This document shows, one piece after another, positions 1-8,807 of a DNA stretch of 64,000 nucleotides; within the stretch, counting starts at the first letter, position 1; each line of letters starts with the position of its first letter. Source of the DNA: Flavobacterium beibuense F44-8 (lineage in GTDB: Bacteria; Bacteroidota; Bacteroidia; Flavobacteriales; Flavobacteriaceae); the NCBI RefSeq assembly GCF_000769915.1, contig NZ_JRLV01000015.1, forward strand, positions 62,001 through 126,000. The letters run 5' to 3'. The notes beneath the pieces are model-generated. The model made no database searches. It was given only the letters and a program-made list of their open reading frames with translations, and was not told the origin of the DNA. The translations under genes and the position numbers were made by a program.

Positions 1-274
1 CATACACAAAACGTATAGCAGGGAATAATACTATAAGTCCGAATTGAGCCACTATCAATAATCGCCATCTTTTATTTAGAATCGTCTTTGGGCAGATAAT
101 CAGGTAGTTACTATAAAAGATAAGGAGCTGTAACAAGATAAAGCCTAAATTCTGTAAAATACTCCATGTTGTATCCAGATCTTTATGAATCGTAATACTC
201 TTTAAAAGCTGTTCAAGCCCTACGAAAAGGAACCAGAATACAATATGGTACAGTATTTCTTTTTTCTTACTCAT
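1..274 (-). CDS. Partial sensor histidine kinase-like membrane protein (N-terminus only)
   Basis: A reading frame starts at 274 with MSKKKEILYHIVFWFLFVGL and stays open to the window edge, so only about 91 residues are visible. It shows at least three hydrophobic stretches separated by short charged loops. Such an N-terminus (YHIVFW plus several helices) is typical of LytS/YehU-type sensor kinases of Bacteroidota, whose kinase domain follows later. The kinase domain is outside the window, so the call is an inference. It is divergent from the beta-barrel gene at 478; the roughly 200 bases between them must hold both promoters, but I could not pick out a clear one. Confidence 0.5.
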   Translation of the reverse strand, partial: MSKKKEILYHIVFWFLFVGLEQLLKSITIHKDLDTTWSILQNLGFILLQLLIFYSNYLIICPKTILNKRWRLLIVAQFGLIVLFPAIRFVY

Positions 275-477
275 AGTGCTAAAGTAATACTTATGCTAAA
301 TGTATGCCGAGATATTGGTTAAACAGGTAAAAATACAGGACAAATACCGTTTTTAATACAACGAACCCAAAAATAGCATGCCATAAACGTTTTGTTTTAT
401 AAACGGGTAGGTTGGTACCAAAAGTAATTTTTCATGAAACAGGCAAAGTAATATTGCTGTAGAAAATTAATACAGCC

Positions 478-2850
478 ATGAAAAAATTATTACTTGTTAC
501 GTTTATCCTTTTCGCCTCATTACCGGCATTGGCTCAGGCAACGATTAAAGGTGTGGTAAAAGAACAGAATGGTACCGTTGTTTCTTTTGCTTCGGTATAT
601 GTCATCCACGCAGATACTATAATTACTTACTCGGAAACCGATGACTCCGGACGCTATGAACTAAGCATTCCTGATAAATTTACAAACGGCATCTTTACCG
701 TAAATTCCCTTGGCTTTACTACCTACACGAAGCAAATCAGTATTACTGACTTTCTCCAGGAAATAAATGTTACTCTCACCCCACGGCAGGAGCAGCTTGA
801 TGAGGTCGTAATAAATGTACGTAAGAGGGCCATCACCATGAAAGGCGATAAAACGCTACTGAATGTTGAGGCTGCGGGTATAGGTAACGGTAATAACGGG
901 CTTGAAACCATAAGCCTTGTACCTGGAATGCGTCTTGATAAAGATGAAAACCTTATGTATAGGGGCAGCACTGACCTGCAGATAATGATTAACGGAAAAA
1001 AAAGCCTGCTAATCGGCGACGCCCTACGTGAATACATCAGGTCTTTAAAAGGTAGCGATATTGAATCTATTGAAATTATAGCACAACCTTCAGCTCGATA
1101 TGAGGCAGCGGGAACGGCAGGCATAATAAACATTATACTGAAGAAGACCCGAAATACAAGACTCTCTGGTAGCGTGACTACGGCAGCATATTATGGCGAA
1201 TATTTTAAAAGCCAGCAGGGAGGAAGACTGTTTTATAACGATTCGCTATGGACGGTTACGGCAAATGGCTCGTATTATAATGGAGAGTCTGTCAATCACA
1301 GGCACGTAAAGCAAACTATAGCATCTGAAGATGGTGAAAGGATTATTGACCAGTATAATACCTGGCTGCCGGTTACAAAATCGGGTGGTTTTAATGCGGC
1401 TGTAGAACACAGACTTGGTCAGAATCAGGTTATTAGTACCCAATGGCAATATTATAAAGATAGCAGTACCGAAACCACTAAGGGCTATACCAATGAATAC
1501 CTGAATGGTACACCACAAAACAGGGTAAACCTTAGCCAGCGCTTTAAGAGACCAGAGAACCGTGTTACCGGTAATCTTTTTTACAATTTTACCTCAGACA
1601 GTCTTACCACTAAGCTTGACCTGCAGGCAAATTTTGCACAATACAGTACAGAACGAAACGGTTTTCAGCGTAATGATTATGCTGATGGGGAATACATGAA
1701 TCTGGATGGTGAAAATAAAACGGCATATACTATTACTAATATTCAGGTCGATTTTAACCAAAAGCTGCCTCATAACATAAATCTTGAGACCGGTGCCAAG
1801 TATGCTTATGTAAAAATGGACTATTACAACCGCTATGAAGCTACTAATACAGCGCTGTTGTTTATACCGGACAGCCTGCTGGTAAATGATTTTAAGTATG
1901 ACGAAAAACTTGCATCAGTATATGCTCAGGCCTCAGCCGAGTTTGGTTCGTGGAACCTACAGGCGGGCCTCAGAGCCGAGTATTACAGGTTTACAGCAGC
2001 ATCACCCCTAAATGTACAGCTAAATAAAGGCGAATATACCAACCTGTTCCCGTCGTTTTCATTTGGTTACCGGAATGAAAACCACCAATACCAGTTTAGC
2101 TACAGCAGACGCATAGGCAGGCCTGATTATTTATCACTTAACCCTTATTACCAATATATGGATGCCTACACGCTGCAAACCGGAAACCCTGTGCTTAGTC
2201 CGCAGTATTATGACAGTTTTCAGTTGAATTATATATACAAAAGCATGCTGAACCTTAGTCTTTACGGATATTTATTTAAAGATGGTTTTACACAGGTTAT
2301 AGATTATCAGCGCGATAAAAACTACAACATTGCCTACATTGCTAATGCGGCAAACGGCAGTAGGTTTGGGTTTTCGGCTTCTGTGCCTTACCAGCCCTTT
2401 AAATGGTGGAGTATACAATTGAGCTTAGATGCATACCAAAGCAGTGAAAAATCGGAGATTAAAAACTTTACCTATAACGGCAATGGTTTTGGCTATGATA
2501 TAAACCTATACCAAGGGGTTGAGTTAAAAGGCGACTGGAAATTAACTGTAAATGGTTTTTACAACGGGCGTTCTACCACGCCAAACGGTTTTTCAAAGGC
2601 TATCTATGATATCAGCCTTTCAGGTAAAAAAAGCCTGTTTTACAAAAAACTGGTACTTTCTGCAGGATGTTCCAACATACTAAAGAAAAGCCTTTACAAC
2701 CAAACCACACAGGTAAACAATGTGTCTACAGACTGGACTAACCGATGGGAAACCCGCCGCTTTTTTGTACAGGCTACCTATTATTTTGGTTCCGATAAGA
2801 AGAAGGAAATTAAAAATACATCTTTGGATGAAGAAACTAATAGGATGTAA
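478..2850 (+). CDS. Outer membrane beta-barrel protein, TonB-dependent-receptor-like
   Basis: The 790-residue product starts with a signal peptide ending in LPALAQA. A carboxypeptidase-regulatory-like beta-sandwich follows (about residues 23-110, beginning IKGVVKEQNGTVVSFASVYV). A plug-like domain (about 120-230) contains the motifs IMINGKKSLL and QPSARYEAAGTAGIINIILKK. The remainder is a long barrel rich in aromatic, alternating strands. This is the outer-membrane beta-barrel family common in Flavobacteria and related to TonB receptors. The substrate cannot be told. It resembles the second barrel gene at 27043-29535 in plan but not closely in sequence. It stands alone; a kinase-like gene diverges upstream, which could hint at regulation but proves nothing. 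Confidence 0.85.
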   Translation: MKKLLLVTFILFASLPALAQATIKGVVKEQNGTVVSFASVYVIHADTIITYSETDDSGRYELSIPDKFTNGIFTVNSLGFTTYTKQISITDFLQEINVTLTPRQEQLDEVVINVRKRAITMKGDKTLLNVEAAGIGNGNNGLETISLVPGMRLDKDENLMYRGSTDLQIMINGKKSLLIGDALREYIRSLKGSDIESIEIIAQPSARYEAAGTAGIINIILKKTRNTRLSGSVTTAAYYGEYFKSQQGGRLFYNDSLWTVTANGSYYNGESVNHRHVKQTIASEDGERIIDQYNTWLPVTKSGGFNAAVEHRLGQNQVISTQWQYYKDSSTETTKGYTNEYLNGTPQNRVNLSQRFKRPENRVTGNLFYNFTSDSLTTKLDLQANFAQYSTERNGFQRNDYADGEYMNLDGENKTAYTITNIQVDFNQKLPHNINLETGAKYAYVKMDYYNRYEATNTALLFIPDSLLVNDFKYDEKLASVYAQASAEFGSWNLQAGLRAEYYRFTAASPLNVQLNKGEYTNLFPSFSFGYRNENHQYQFSYSRRIGRPDYLSLNPYYQYMDAYTLQTGNPVLSPQYYDSFQLNYIYKSMLNLSLYGYLFKDGFTQVIDYQRDKNYNIAYIANAANGSRFGFSASVPYQPFKWWSIQLSLDAYQSSEKSEIKNFTYNGNGFGYDINLYQGVELKGDWKLTVNGFYNGRSTTPNGFSKAIYDISLSGKKSLFYKKLVLSAGCSNILKKSLYNQTTQVNNVSTDWTNRWETRRFFVQATYYFGSDKKKEIKNTSLDEETNRM

Positions 2851-3104
2851 AAGAATATATAAAAAGCATTGTGTAAAACTAGGGGGGCTTTATTATGATC
2901 AGGACAAGACAATTCTCAACCACTTTAAACAGGACTTAAAGAAATTTACCTACAGTACATAAGATAAATTTTCATTTTAGTTTATATATCAACTTGAGGA
3001 GCCTATCCTTTCATACCTGTTTTACTGCTAAGGTCATCAGGACTATCTATTCAGGTTTTTATTTATAATTCTTTTTATTTTCATAAATAAAACACAGGTA
3101 TCTG
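2851..3104. other. Gene-poor intergenic stretch
   Basis: About 450 bases separate the beta-barrel stop from the end of the photolyase gene. Apart from the small open frame at 3105-3260 there is no convincing gene. I see no clear hairpin terminator directly after 2850. A very short frame near 2895 has no coding character. Confidence 0.5.
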
Positions 3105-3260
3105 CTAAATTTCCATTTTCATCTCACCCAGTAATATCAACTGTACGGCATTTGCTGAGAGATTAACTTCATTGACTTTGGTGTTTACATTAACATCGGC
3201 TGGAAGGTCTATACCTATGACTCCTGAATAAAGTATTCTGAAATTGTTTTTACTGTTCAT
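3105..3260 (-). CDS. Possible small ORF (51 aa) or gene remnant
   Basis: An ATG at 3260 opens a 51-codon frame ending in TAG at 3105. The translation begins MNSKNNFRILYSGVIGIDLP and continues with alternating hydrophobic and polar residues (for example VQLILLGEMKMEI), which looks like real beta-structured protein rather than random translation. There is no signal peptide, membrane segment or recognised motif. It sits just downstream of the photolyase operon on the same strand. It may be a true small gene or the decayed end of a larger one. I do not recognise the family. Confidence 0.3.
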   Translation of the reverse strand: MNSKNNFRILYSGVIGIDLPADVNVNTKVNEVNLSANAVQLILLGEMKMEI

Positions 3261-3298
3261 GTGTATTCAGACTACGGGTTTATTGGGATATAAGAGAA

Positions 3299-4843
3299 TT
3301 ATAGACTCTCAATTTCATTGAGGTAATAATGTGCTTTTTCAAGTAGGGCTGATTTTTCTTTAGGATCCATTTTATCCCATAACCTATACACCATAGCCAG
3401 TCTCGGATTGTTTTCCAGCTTCTCACGGTTTCGGTCATGAAAGTTCCAGTATAGGCTATTGAATGGACAGGCGTTCTCAGCTGTTTTTTCTTTATAATTG
3501 TAAAAGCAATTATCACAATAGTTACTCATTTTATGAATATAATTGGCACTGGCAGTATAAGGTTTAGTAGCTATAGTACCGCCATCAGCATACTGGCTCA
3601 TACCACGGGTGTTAGTTATTTCAACCCACTGTATGGCATCAATATATATACCCAGATACCATGCATCAACATCATTAGGGTTTATCCCGGCCAGTAGTGC
3701 AAAATTCCCTGTTATCATTAACCTTTGGATATGATGAGCATAAGCATAATCCAAAGATTGTTTTATGGACTGTTTTAAACAATTCATTTTGGTTTCACCT
3801 GTCCAATACCAACGGGGTAGTGAATTTTTATGATTGAAAAAGTTTAAGTTTTCAAATTCAGGCATTTTAAGCCAGTATACCCCTCTCATGTATTCCCGCC
3901 AGCCTAATATTTGTCTTACAAAGCCTTCGGTTTGATTCAAAGATATAGTATCAGGATTGTCTCTCCAGGCTTTTAGTACAGCTTCGATTACTTCCTGTGG
4001 AGATATCATTTTAGTATTGAGAGAAAAAGAGAGTCTTGAGTGATAAAGAGACCATTCTGATTTTTGCATGGCATCCTGAAACGTGCCAAAAAAAATGAGG
4101 CAGTTATTTGTAAAGTAATTAAGCAGTTCCAGAGATTGTTCACGACTAATGGGCCAAATTAACCTTTCGGGATCTATTTTACCTATGGTTTTTATTTTTG
4201 CTTCTGTAATCCTCTTGTATTGAATAGTAACATCATTACTAAAAATATATGGAGTTAGCGTATTATGATTCTTGGGTATCTTTTTTCTGTTTTGGGTATC
4301 AAAGTTCCATTGTCCACCCTCTGGTTCACTTCCCTTAATGAGTATGTTGTGTTTTTTTCTCATTTCCCTGTAAAAACTTTCCATAAGCATTCCTTTTTTA
4401 TCACGGAAAAAGTTTCCAAGTTCTTCTCTTTCAGTATAAAAGTGTTCAGTGTCAAAGGATTTGTGCCTAATTTCAAGCTTATTACAAAAATCAGAAAGTT
4501 CTTTGTCTACACGGTATTCATCAGGGTATTGATATTCAAAGTTTTGAATATTATATTTTTTAATTAGGTAACTGCAATTACCAGTAAAAGAGTTTTCGTT
4601 ATTGGGATCATCAAGTTTTATATAAGTTACGTTATGATGCTTTTTTTTAAGCTCAACGTAAAAGTTTTCCATAGCGGCAAAAAAAGCAGTAACCTTTTGA
4701 ATATGATGCCATGTATAATCAGTTTCAGAGCGCACTTCCATTAGTACATACAAAACAGAATCATCGGTGGTTTTAAACCATGAGTGATTTATATTTAACT
4801 GATCGCCCAATATAAGGCGTAACGTATGATAGTTTTTTTTCAT
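3299..4843 (-). CDS. FeS-type cryptochrome/(6-4) photolyase (PhrB/CryB class)
   Basis: The 514-residue protein begins with the N-terminal Rossmann-like domain ([16 protein letters not shown]) of the deoxyribodipyrimidine photolyase-related family. It ends with an all-helical FAD-binding half (GWREYMRG near 314, [10 protein letters not shown] near 377, then [14 protein letters not shown]). Cysteines 355, 443, 446 and 459 have spacings 88, 3 and 13. These are the spacings I recall for the 4Fe-4S ligands of Agrobacterium PhrB, a prokaryotic (6-4) photolyase. The likely role is light-driven repair of (6-4) photoproducts in DNA. It is the last gene of a minus-strand operon. Its ATG overlaps the stop codon of the DUF2256 gene, suggesting translational coupling. 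Confidence 0.9.
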   Translation of the reverse strand: MKKNYHTLRLILGDQLNINHSWFKTTDDSVLYVLMEVRSETDYTWHHIQKVTAFFAAMENFYVELKKKHHNVTYIKLDDPNNENSFTGNCSYLIKKYNIQNFEYQYPDEYRVDKELSDFCNKLEIRHKSFDTEHFYTEREELGNFFRDKKGMLMESFYREMRKKHNILIKGSEPEGGQWNFDTQNRKKIPKNHNTLTPYIFSNDVTIQYKRITEAKIKTIGKIDPERLIWPISREQSLELLNYFTNNCLIFFGTFQDAMQKSEWSLYHSRLSFSLNTKMISPQEVIEAVLKAWRDNPDTISLNQTEGFVRQILGWREYMRGVYWLKMPEFENLNFFNHKNSLPRWYWTGETKMNCLKQSIKQSLDYAYAHHIQRLMITGNFALLAGINPNDVDAWYLGIYIDAIQWVEITNTRGMSQYADGGTIATKPYTASANYIHKMSNYCDNCFYNYKEKTAENACPFNSLYWNFHDRNREKLENNPRLAMVYRLWDKMDPKEKSALLEKAHYYLNEIESL

Positions 4844-4980
4844 GATTTGTTTTTACTGCACTTTTTACTGCAATACTTAACCTCCTCCCAGTTTTTATCC
4901 CATTTTTTTCTCCATGTAAAAGGACGATTACATACAACACATATTTTAACGGGCAAATCCTGTTTTTTTACTTTTTTCAA
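4840..4980 (-). CDS. DUF2256 zinc-ribbon-like small protein
   Basis: This 46-residue frame starts at a TTG that overlaps the TGA of the upstream TIGR03643 gene, and its own TGA overlaps the photolyase ATG. An in-frame stop lies a few codons upstream and no ATG is available, so TTG is the only reasonable start. The protein contains [14 protein letters not shown] followed by YCSKKCSK, two CxxC-like pairs expected to bind zinc, which is the hallmark of DUF2256. Its molecular function is unknown. I recall this family being found beside FeS-type photolyases, and the two overlapping junctions here support a shared role. Confidence 0.85.
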   Translation of the reverse strand: MKKVKKQDLPVKICVVCNRPFTWRKKWDKNWEEVKYCSKKCSKNKS

Positions 4981-5258
4981 CGTTTGGAAATTTTATTACC
5001 TGTTAACCTTTGTCTGGTACATTTAAAACGGTTAATGCCTGCAATACGTTTTGCTGCATGTTTGGTTTTGCAGTTTTCAACTCTTTTTCGCCATAGCCTG
5101 TAGCTGGAAAACTTCAGGTTAGTTTTCATAAAAATTTTTACTTCATCTTCTCTTAGCCCGAACTGATGGTAAATAGCCTCAAAAGGAGTTCGGTCTTCCC
5201 ACGCCATCTCTATTATTCTGTCGGTATCTTCTTCTGAAAATTTATTTCTCATAATCAA
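4977..5258 (-). CDS. TIGR03643 family protein
   Basis: This 93-residue basic protein begins [20 protein letters not shown] and continues with [19 protein letters not shown], a small helical helix-turn-helix-like fold. The tail is rich in Lys and Arg ([17 protein letters not shown]). The pattern matches TIGR03643, a short family of unknown function that I recall being linked to photolyase genes. It lies 16 bases after the SDR stop and overlaps the start of the DUF2256 gene by four bases. Nucleic-acid binding is plausible from charge and fold but is only inferred. Confidence 0.8.
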   Translation of the reverse strand: MIMRNKFSEEDTDRIIEMAWEDRTPFEAIYHQFGLREDEVKIFMKTNLKFSSYRLWRKRVENCKTKHAAKRIAGINRFKCTRQRLTGNKISKR

Positions 5259-5274
5259 AAATCGCTTTAATAAT

Positions 5275-5985
5275 TTATTTTATAATAGTTCCCATTCCTC
5301 CGTTTATACCGAAAATCTGTCCTGTTATCCAAGTAGACTGTGTAAGCAAATGATTTGCAAACAGGGCTATTTCCTGTGGCGAGCCAATATTTTTTAGCGG
5401 ATGTCTTTGTTTATTGGCCTCTGTTTTTGCTTCGCTGTTGAGTAATGTACCTGCTAGTGGCGTATTAGTTAAAGAAGGAGCTATAGCATTTACCCGAACA
5501 GTGGGAGAGAGTTCTGCAGCAAGTGCACGGGTAAGTCCTTCTATAGCACCTTTTGCCATAGCGATACTTATGTGATAGGGCAGGCCTGTTTGTACTGCTA
5601 CGCTGCTAAATAGAAGTATAGACGCATTGGGACTGTTTTTAATGTTCCCTTTATATTGTTGTATGAAAGTGAATGCACCTTTTGCATTGATTGTAAAATC
5701 GTTCTCAATATCGCTAACAGATAGTCGTTCTAACGGCTTTAGGGTGATACTACCCGGGCAGTAAATCAGTCCGTCTGCATTTGCAGCAATATCGGGAAGT
5801 TTTTCTCCGGTTAAAAAATCATAAGGAAAGTGCCTGTAGTTTTCATGATGCTGAAGTTCACCCGGAGTGCGGCTTATACCATATACAATATTGTTATTAA
5901 CAAGTATCCTTGCCAGTTCAAGCCCTATACCACTGCTGGCTCCGGCTATAATGTAAGTTTTAGAATCGGAAGTATTCATAGTCAT
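5275..5985 (-). CDS. SDR family NAD(P)-dependent oxidoreductase
   Basis: The 236-residue protein has the SDR nucleotide-binding motif IIAGASSGIGLELA near residue 12. Further on are an active-site-like LLFSSVAVQTGLPYHISIAMAK segment (Ser and a downstream Lys; the usual YxxxK is altered to the region ISIAMAK) and a C-terminal GQIFGINGGMG typical of the family. Replacement of the catalytic Tyr makes classical dehydrogenase activity uncertain. The start overlaps the end of the upstream FAD protein by 26 bases; a second Met two codons in would still overlap. I recall SDR proteins of this type accompanying FeS photolyases in other bacteria. The substrate is unknown. Confidence 0.85.
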   Translation of the reverse strand: MTMNTSDSKTYIIAGASSGIGLELARILVNNNIVYGISRTPGELQHHENYRHFPYDFLTGEKLPDIAANADGLIYCPGSITLKPLERLSVSDIENDFTINAKGAFTFIQQYKGNIKNSPNASILLFSSVAVQTGLPYHISIAMAKGAIEGLTRALAAELSPTVRVNAIAPSLTNTPLAGTLLNSEAKTEANKQRHPLKNIGSPQEIALFANHLLTQSTWITGQIFGINGGMGTIIK

Positions 5986-7048
5986 TTTTTTTAATTGTTT
6001 TAAGGTATTTGGAGTAAGATGGAAAATATTCGGTTATCTCTTCGGCCAGCCATTCACGAGGTTCGATTTCAGCCCCCTTATATTGAAAAACGGGATGCTC
6101 TTTGGCGATAAATCTGTTAGGGTATTTGTTTTTAAGATCGTTGTATTCCCCAATGTAAATTTGTATGTCGGTAATATTATCTGCAAGTTTTAAAATAAAA
6201 TTCATGACCTTTTCACTTACCGGGTAGGTATTAAAATGAGAAGGCTCCAGTAATAGTACTCGGTTAAAGTCTTCGTTTACATGCCATTTAGGATCAAGAT
6301 TATAGGAGTTGTAAATAAGTACCGGTCTATTGTCAATCACTATATTTTTGGTTTCAGGCATTAGGGTAGTAAAATTTATAGTGCTGTGTTGGCTCAGCTC
6401 ATTAATGTCTTCAATGTTTTGCAGCACTTCATAAGGATAATCCAAAAAGGTACCTTTTTGAACCGTACCGCAAAACCGATTGATATTATCCTGATTAGCA
6501 ATGTATTTTTTCCCGTTAAGCAAACCATATACCCATTGCCAACTGAAATAATTACTGGCTACATCGCCGTCCAGCAGGTGATAATACATCCATTGTGCGG
6601 GAATATTATAGCCATATTCTGCCATATTACAAACAGATGCTGTATACATCCTTACATGGTTGTGCATATAGCCCGTGGTGTAAAGTGACGAAATAGCATG
6701 ATCTATAGCTATTATACCTGTTGCTGCATGTAATAATGCATCAGGCATCCCTTCTTTATATTTGAATCCTGTAGAAGAGGAGGTGGGAGATAGGGATACA
6801 TTGTTTTGCAGTAATCTTTGGAAATATTCCCTCCAAAAAAGCTCTTTTACAAATGTTTCACACTGCTGTGCATTGTATTTAGTTCTGATAATTGAATATA
6901 CCTGCCTGCTGGTAATAACACCTCTTGAAAGGTAAGGAGAGAGCATAGAGACGCTTCCTGTAGTATAGTTTCTGGTTTGTGCATATGCTACGGGGTTAAT
7001 TGCGGCTATCTGCTCTATGATTTTATTATAAATGGTGTGAAACTCCAT
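5960..7048 (-). CDS. FAD-binding photolyase/cryptochrome-like protein with apparently permuted domains
   Basis: This is the first gene of the photoreactivation operon (362 aa). Residues about 27-215 match the helical FAD-binding half of photolyases: LSPYLSRGVITSRQVY, FVKELFWREYFQRLL, TTGYMHNHVRMYTASV, LLDGDVASNYFSWQWVYG and CGTVQKGTFLD. The usual N-terminal antenna/Rossmann domain is missing in front. After the FAD domain comes an alpha/beta segment (about 240-345, RVLLLEPSHFNTYPVS then helix then IQIYIGEYNDL) that resembles that missing domain. The order therefore looks swapped. DNA repair, a light-sensing role or an accessory role are all possible. Pairing with the FeS photolyase suggests a role in response to UV or blue light. 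Confidence 0.75.
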   Translation of the reverse strand: MEFHTIYNKIIEQIAAINPVAYAQTRNYTTGSVSMLSPYLSRGVITSRQVYSIIRTKYNAQQCETFVKELFWREYFQRLLQNNVSLSPTSSSTGFKYKEGMPDALLHAATGIIAIDHAISSLYTTGYMHNHVRMYTASVCNMAEYGYNIPAQWMYYHLLDGDVASNYFSWQWVYGLLNGKKYIANQDNINRFCGTVQKGTFLDYPYEVLQNIEDINELSQHSTINFTTLMPETKNIVIDNRPVLIYNSYNLDPKWHVNEDFNRVLLLEPSHFNTYPVSEKVMNFILKLADNITDIQIYIGEYNDLKNKYPNRFIAKEHPVFQYKGAEIEPREWLAEEITEYFPSYSKYLKTIKKNDYEYFRF

Positions 7049-7063
7049 AAAAATAATCTGAAA

Positions 7064-7099
7064 AGCGTATCGTGTACTGATTTAGTTACACGATACGCT
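7064..7099 (-). terminator. Rho-independent terminator of the DUF4397 gene
   Basis: A perfect 13-base stem (AGCGTATCGTGTA at 7064-7076 pairing with 7087-7099) with a 10-base loop lies between the DUF4397 stop at 7128 and the start of the FAD gene at 7048. On the minus strand the stem is followed by TTTT. It separates the two transcription units. Confidence 0.75.
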
Positions 7100-7127
7100 A
7101 AAATGGGGAAGAGGATGATAGGGAACT

Positions 7128-8807
7128 TTATCTTTTTATTACAAGTTTTTGTGTACTTACTTGTTGTCCGTCTGTAGATACAATGTTGTAAATTCCGGTT
7201 GCCAGCCCCGAAACATCTATAGTACTGTTTGTGGTAGTTATTACTTGACGTCCGTAAGAATCAAAAATTATATGCTCTGCTGCTCCTTCATCTATCAATC
7301 CGGTTATGTTTACACTATTAATAGCCGGGTTAGGATAAACGGTAAAGTTGTTGCTTTGAAATTCATCGGTACTCAGTGTAGTGAGCGGTAACTCAAGCAT
7401 AGCTCCTCCGGCACTTGTAGCTGCCCATAGTCCAAAAGCCGGACCATCACTGTTTTCTGAAGGGTCTAAGAAACCACTTGCCAATACCGTTAGGGATTGT
7501 CCTTCCAGTCCTAATGTGCTTAATGGTGCCTGATAGGAAGCTACAACTGTTTCTCCGTCTGCCGTTGCTACACTAATTATATAATCGGCTGTAGGCAGCT
7601 CTAAATAATCACTAAAGTTGCTGTATTCCAAATCGTCTACCAGAGTACCTGCACCAACAGCCTGTACATCTACAGTAGGGGCATCAGTTGCTCCGTGAAA
7701 CACTAATACATCGGTATTCTCGTTCATATTAGCCATTTCTCTTGCCATAGGATAAACAAATAGTCCGAAAGGTTGAGAAGGATTGTACCCCGAATCACTT
7801 ACAATTCCGTTAGCCACTACAATATATGTTCCGTCAGGTTCCAGGGTTACGTTAACCGAGTAAATATTATCATTAACTGAAGAACTGTTTGAAGGGGCAA
7901 CACTTAAAGTTATTTCTTCTCCGGCTGGCGCATCAACAAAAGGAGATGCAGTTCTGAAAGCAAAATCATCCAGTAGGAGTGTTTCGTTAAGATAAACATC
8001 TACAGTTTGAGCGGCAAGGTCGGCCGAATTGTGAAGTACCTGTACACGAGCTGTCTGATTGGCAAGAGGTAGCTCAATCAGGTCGCCACCTTCAGCAGTA
8101 GCTACCCACAGTCCAAAAGCCGGGCCGTCACTGTTCATTGAAGGATCAAGAAATCCACTGGCCAAAACAGTAAGCGCCGCACCCTCAAGATTTAAGCTTG
8201 CTAAAGGCACCTGATAAGATGCTACAACAGTCATACCTGTTTCGTCTGTTATATCAAGTATATAGTCTTGGGTTGCCAGTTCTAAGTAATCTCCTGTAAA
8301 TGAAGGATAAGAAAGGTCGTTAACAACAGTTCCTGCCGGAATACTGGTTTCAACTGCATCAACAGTTGGAGCGTCTGTAGACCCGTGATTTACCAGTATA
8401 TCAGTTCCGACAGACATGGCCATTTCACGGGCACCACTGTAAACAGAAATCTCAAAAGCCTGGTTAGGGCTGTAACCGGTAGCACTTACAATACCGTTAG
8501 CTACCAAAATGTATTTTTCGTTCTCTGTTAGTGTAGTGCTTAGTGTATAAATACCATCATCGGCAGAAGAGCTGTTACCGGGAGCCACTACAATAGTTAT
8601 TTCTTCACCTGCCGGTGCATCAACAAAAGGTGTTGCAGTCCTAAAAGCGAAGTCATCAAGAAGAATAGTGCCATTCAGGTATACATCAACGGTTTGTGCG
8701 GCAAGATCGGCACAATTATGTATTACCTGTACACGAGCTGTCTGTGCTGTGACACAGTTAAGTGCTAAAAGAAAAATAGCTGTCAGAAATTTTGTAATCT
8801 TTTTCAT
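7128..8807 (-). CDS. DUF4397 domain protein with type IX secretion sorting tail
   Basis: The 559-residue protein has a signal peptide ending CVTAQ. Two nearly identical units of about 228 residues follow (22-251 and 252-479), each starting TARVQV(I/L)HN and ending in FGLW(V/A)AT...ELPL. These are DUF4397 beta-sandwich repeats. The last 80 residues (FTVYPNPAINSVNITG ... LATGIYNIVSTDGQQVSTQKLVIKR) form a type A sorting domain, so the protein is expected to leave the cell through the type IX secretion system and be surface-attached or released. No catalytic motif is visible; adhesion or a structural role is likely. It is transcribed alone, with its own terminator downstream. Confidence 0.85.
   Translation of the reverse strand: MKKITKFLTAIFLLALNCVTAQTARVQVIHNCADLAAQTVDVYLNGTILLDDFAFRTATPFVDAPAGEEITIVVAPGNSSSADDGIYTLSTTLTENEKYILVANGIVSATGYSPNQAFEISVYSGAREMAMSVGTDILVNHGSTDAPTVDAVETSIPAGTVVNDLSYPSFTGDYLELATQDYILDITDETGMTVVASYQVPLASLNLEGAALTVLASGFLDPSMNSDGPAFGLWVATAEGGDLIELPLANQTARVQVLHNSADLAAQTVDVYLNETLLLDDFAFRTASPFVDAPAGEEITLSVAPSNSSSVNDNIYSVNVTLEPDGTYIVVANGIVSDSGYNPSQPFGLFVYPMAREMANMNENTDVLVFHGATDAPTVDVQAVGAGTLVDDLEYSNFSDYLELPTADYIISVATADGETVVASYQAPLSTLGLEGQSLTVLASGFLDPSENSDGPAFGLWAATSAGGAMLELPLTTLSTDEFQSNNFTVYPNPAINSVNITGLIDEGAAEHIIFDSYGRQVITTTNSTIDVSGLATGIYNIVSTDGQQVSTQKLVIKR
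7374..8741 (-). repeat. Tandem internal duplication in the DUF4397 gene
   Basis: The coding sequence contains two consecutive units of about 685 bases (8741-8055 and 8054-7374) that remain similar at DNA level, for instance around AGTCCAAAAGCC in both. Each unit itself contains two halves that both carry a TVDV/TVDA-type strand, pointing to an older duplication. Confidence 0.8.

Noticed and set aside
478..2850. Polysaccharide utilisation locus around the beta-barrel gene
   Set aside because: There is no SusD-like partner and no glycoside hydrolase in the neighbourhood.
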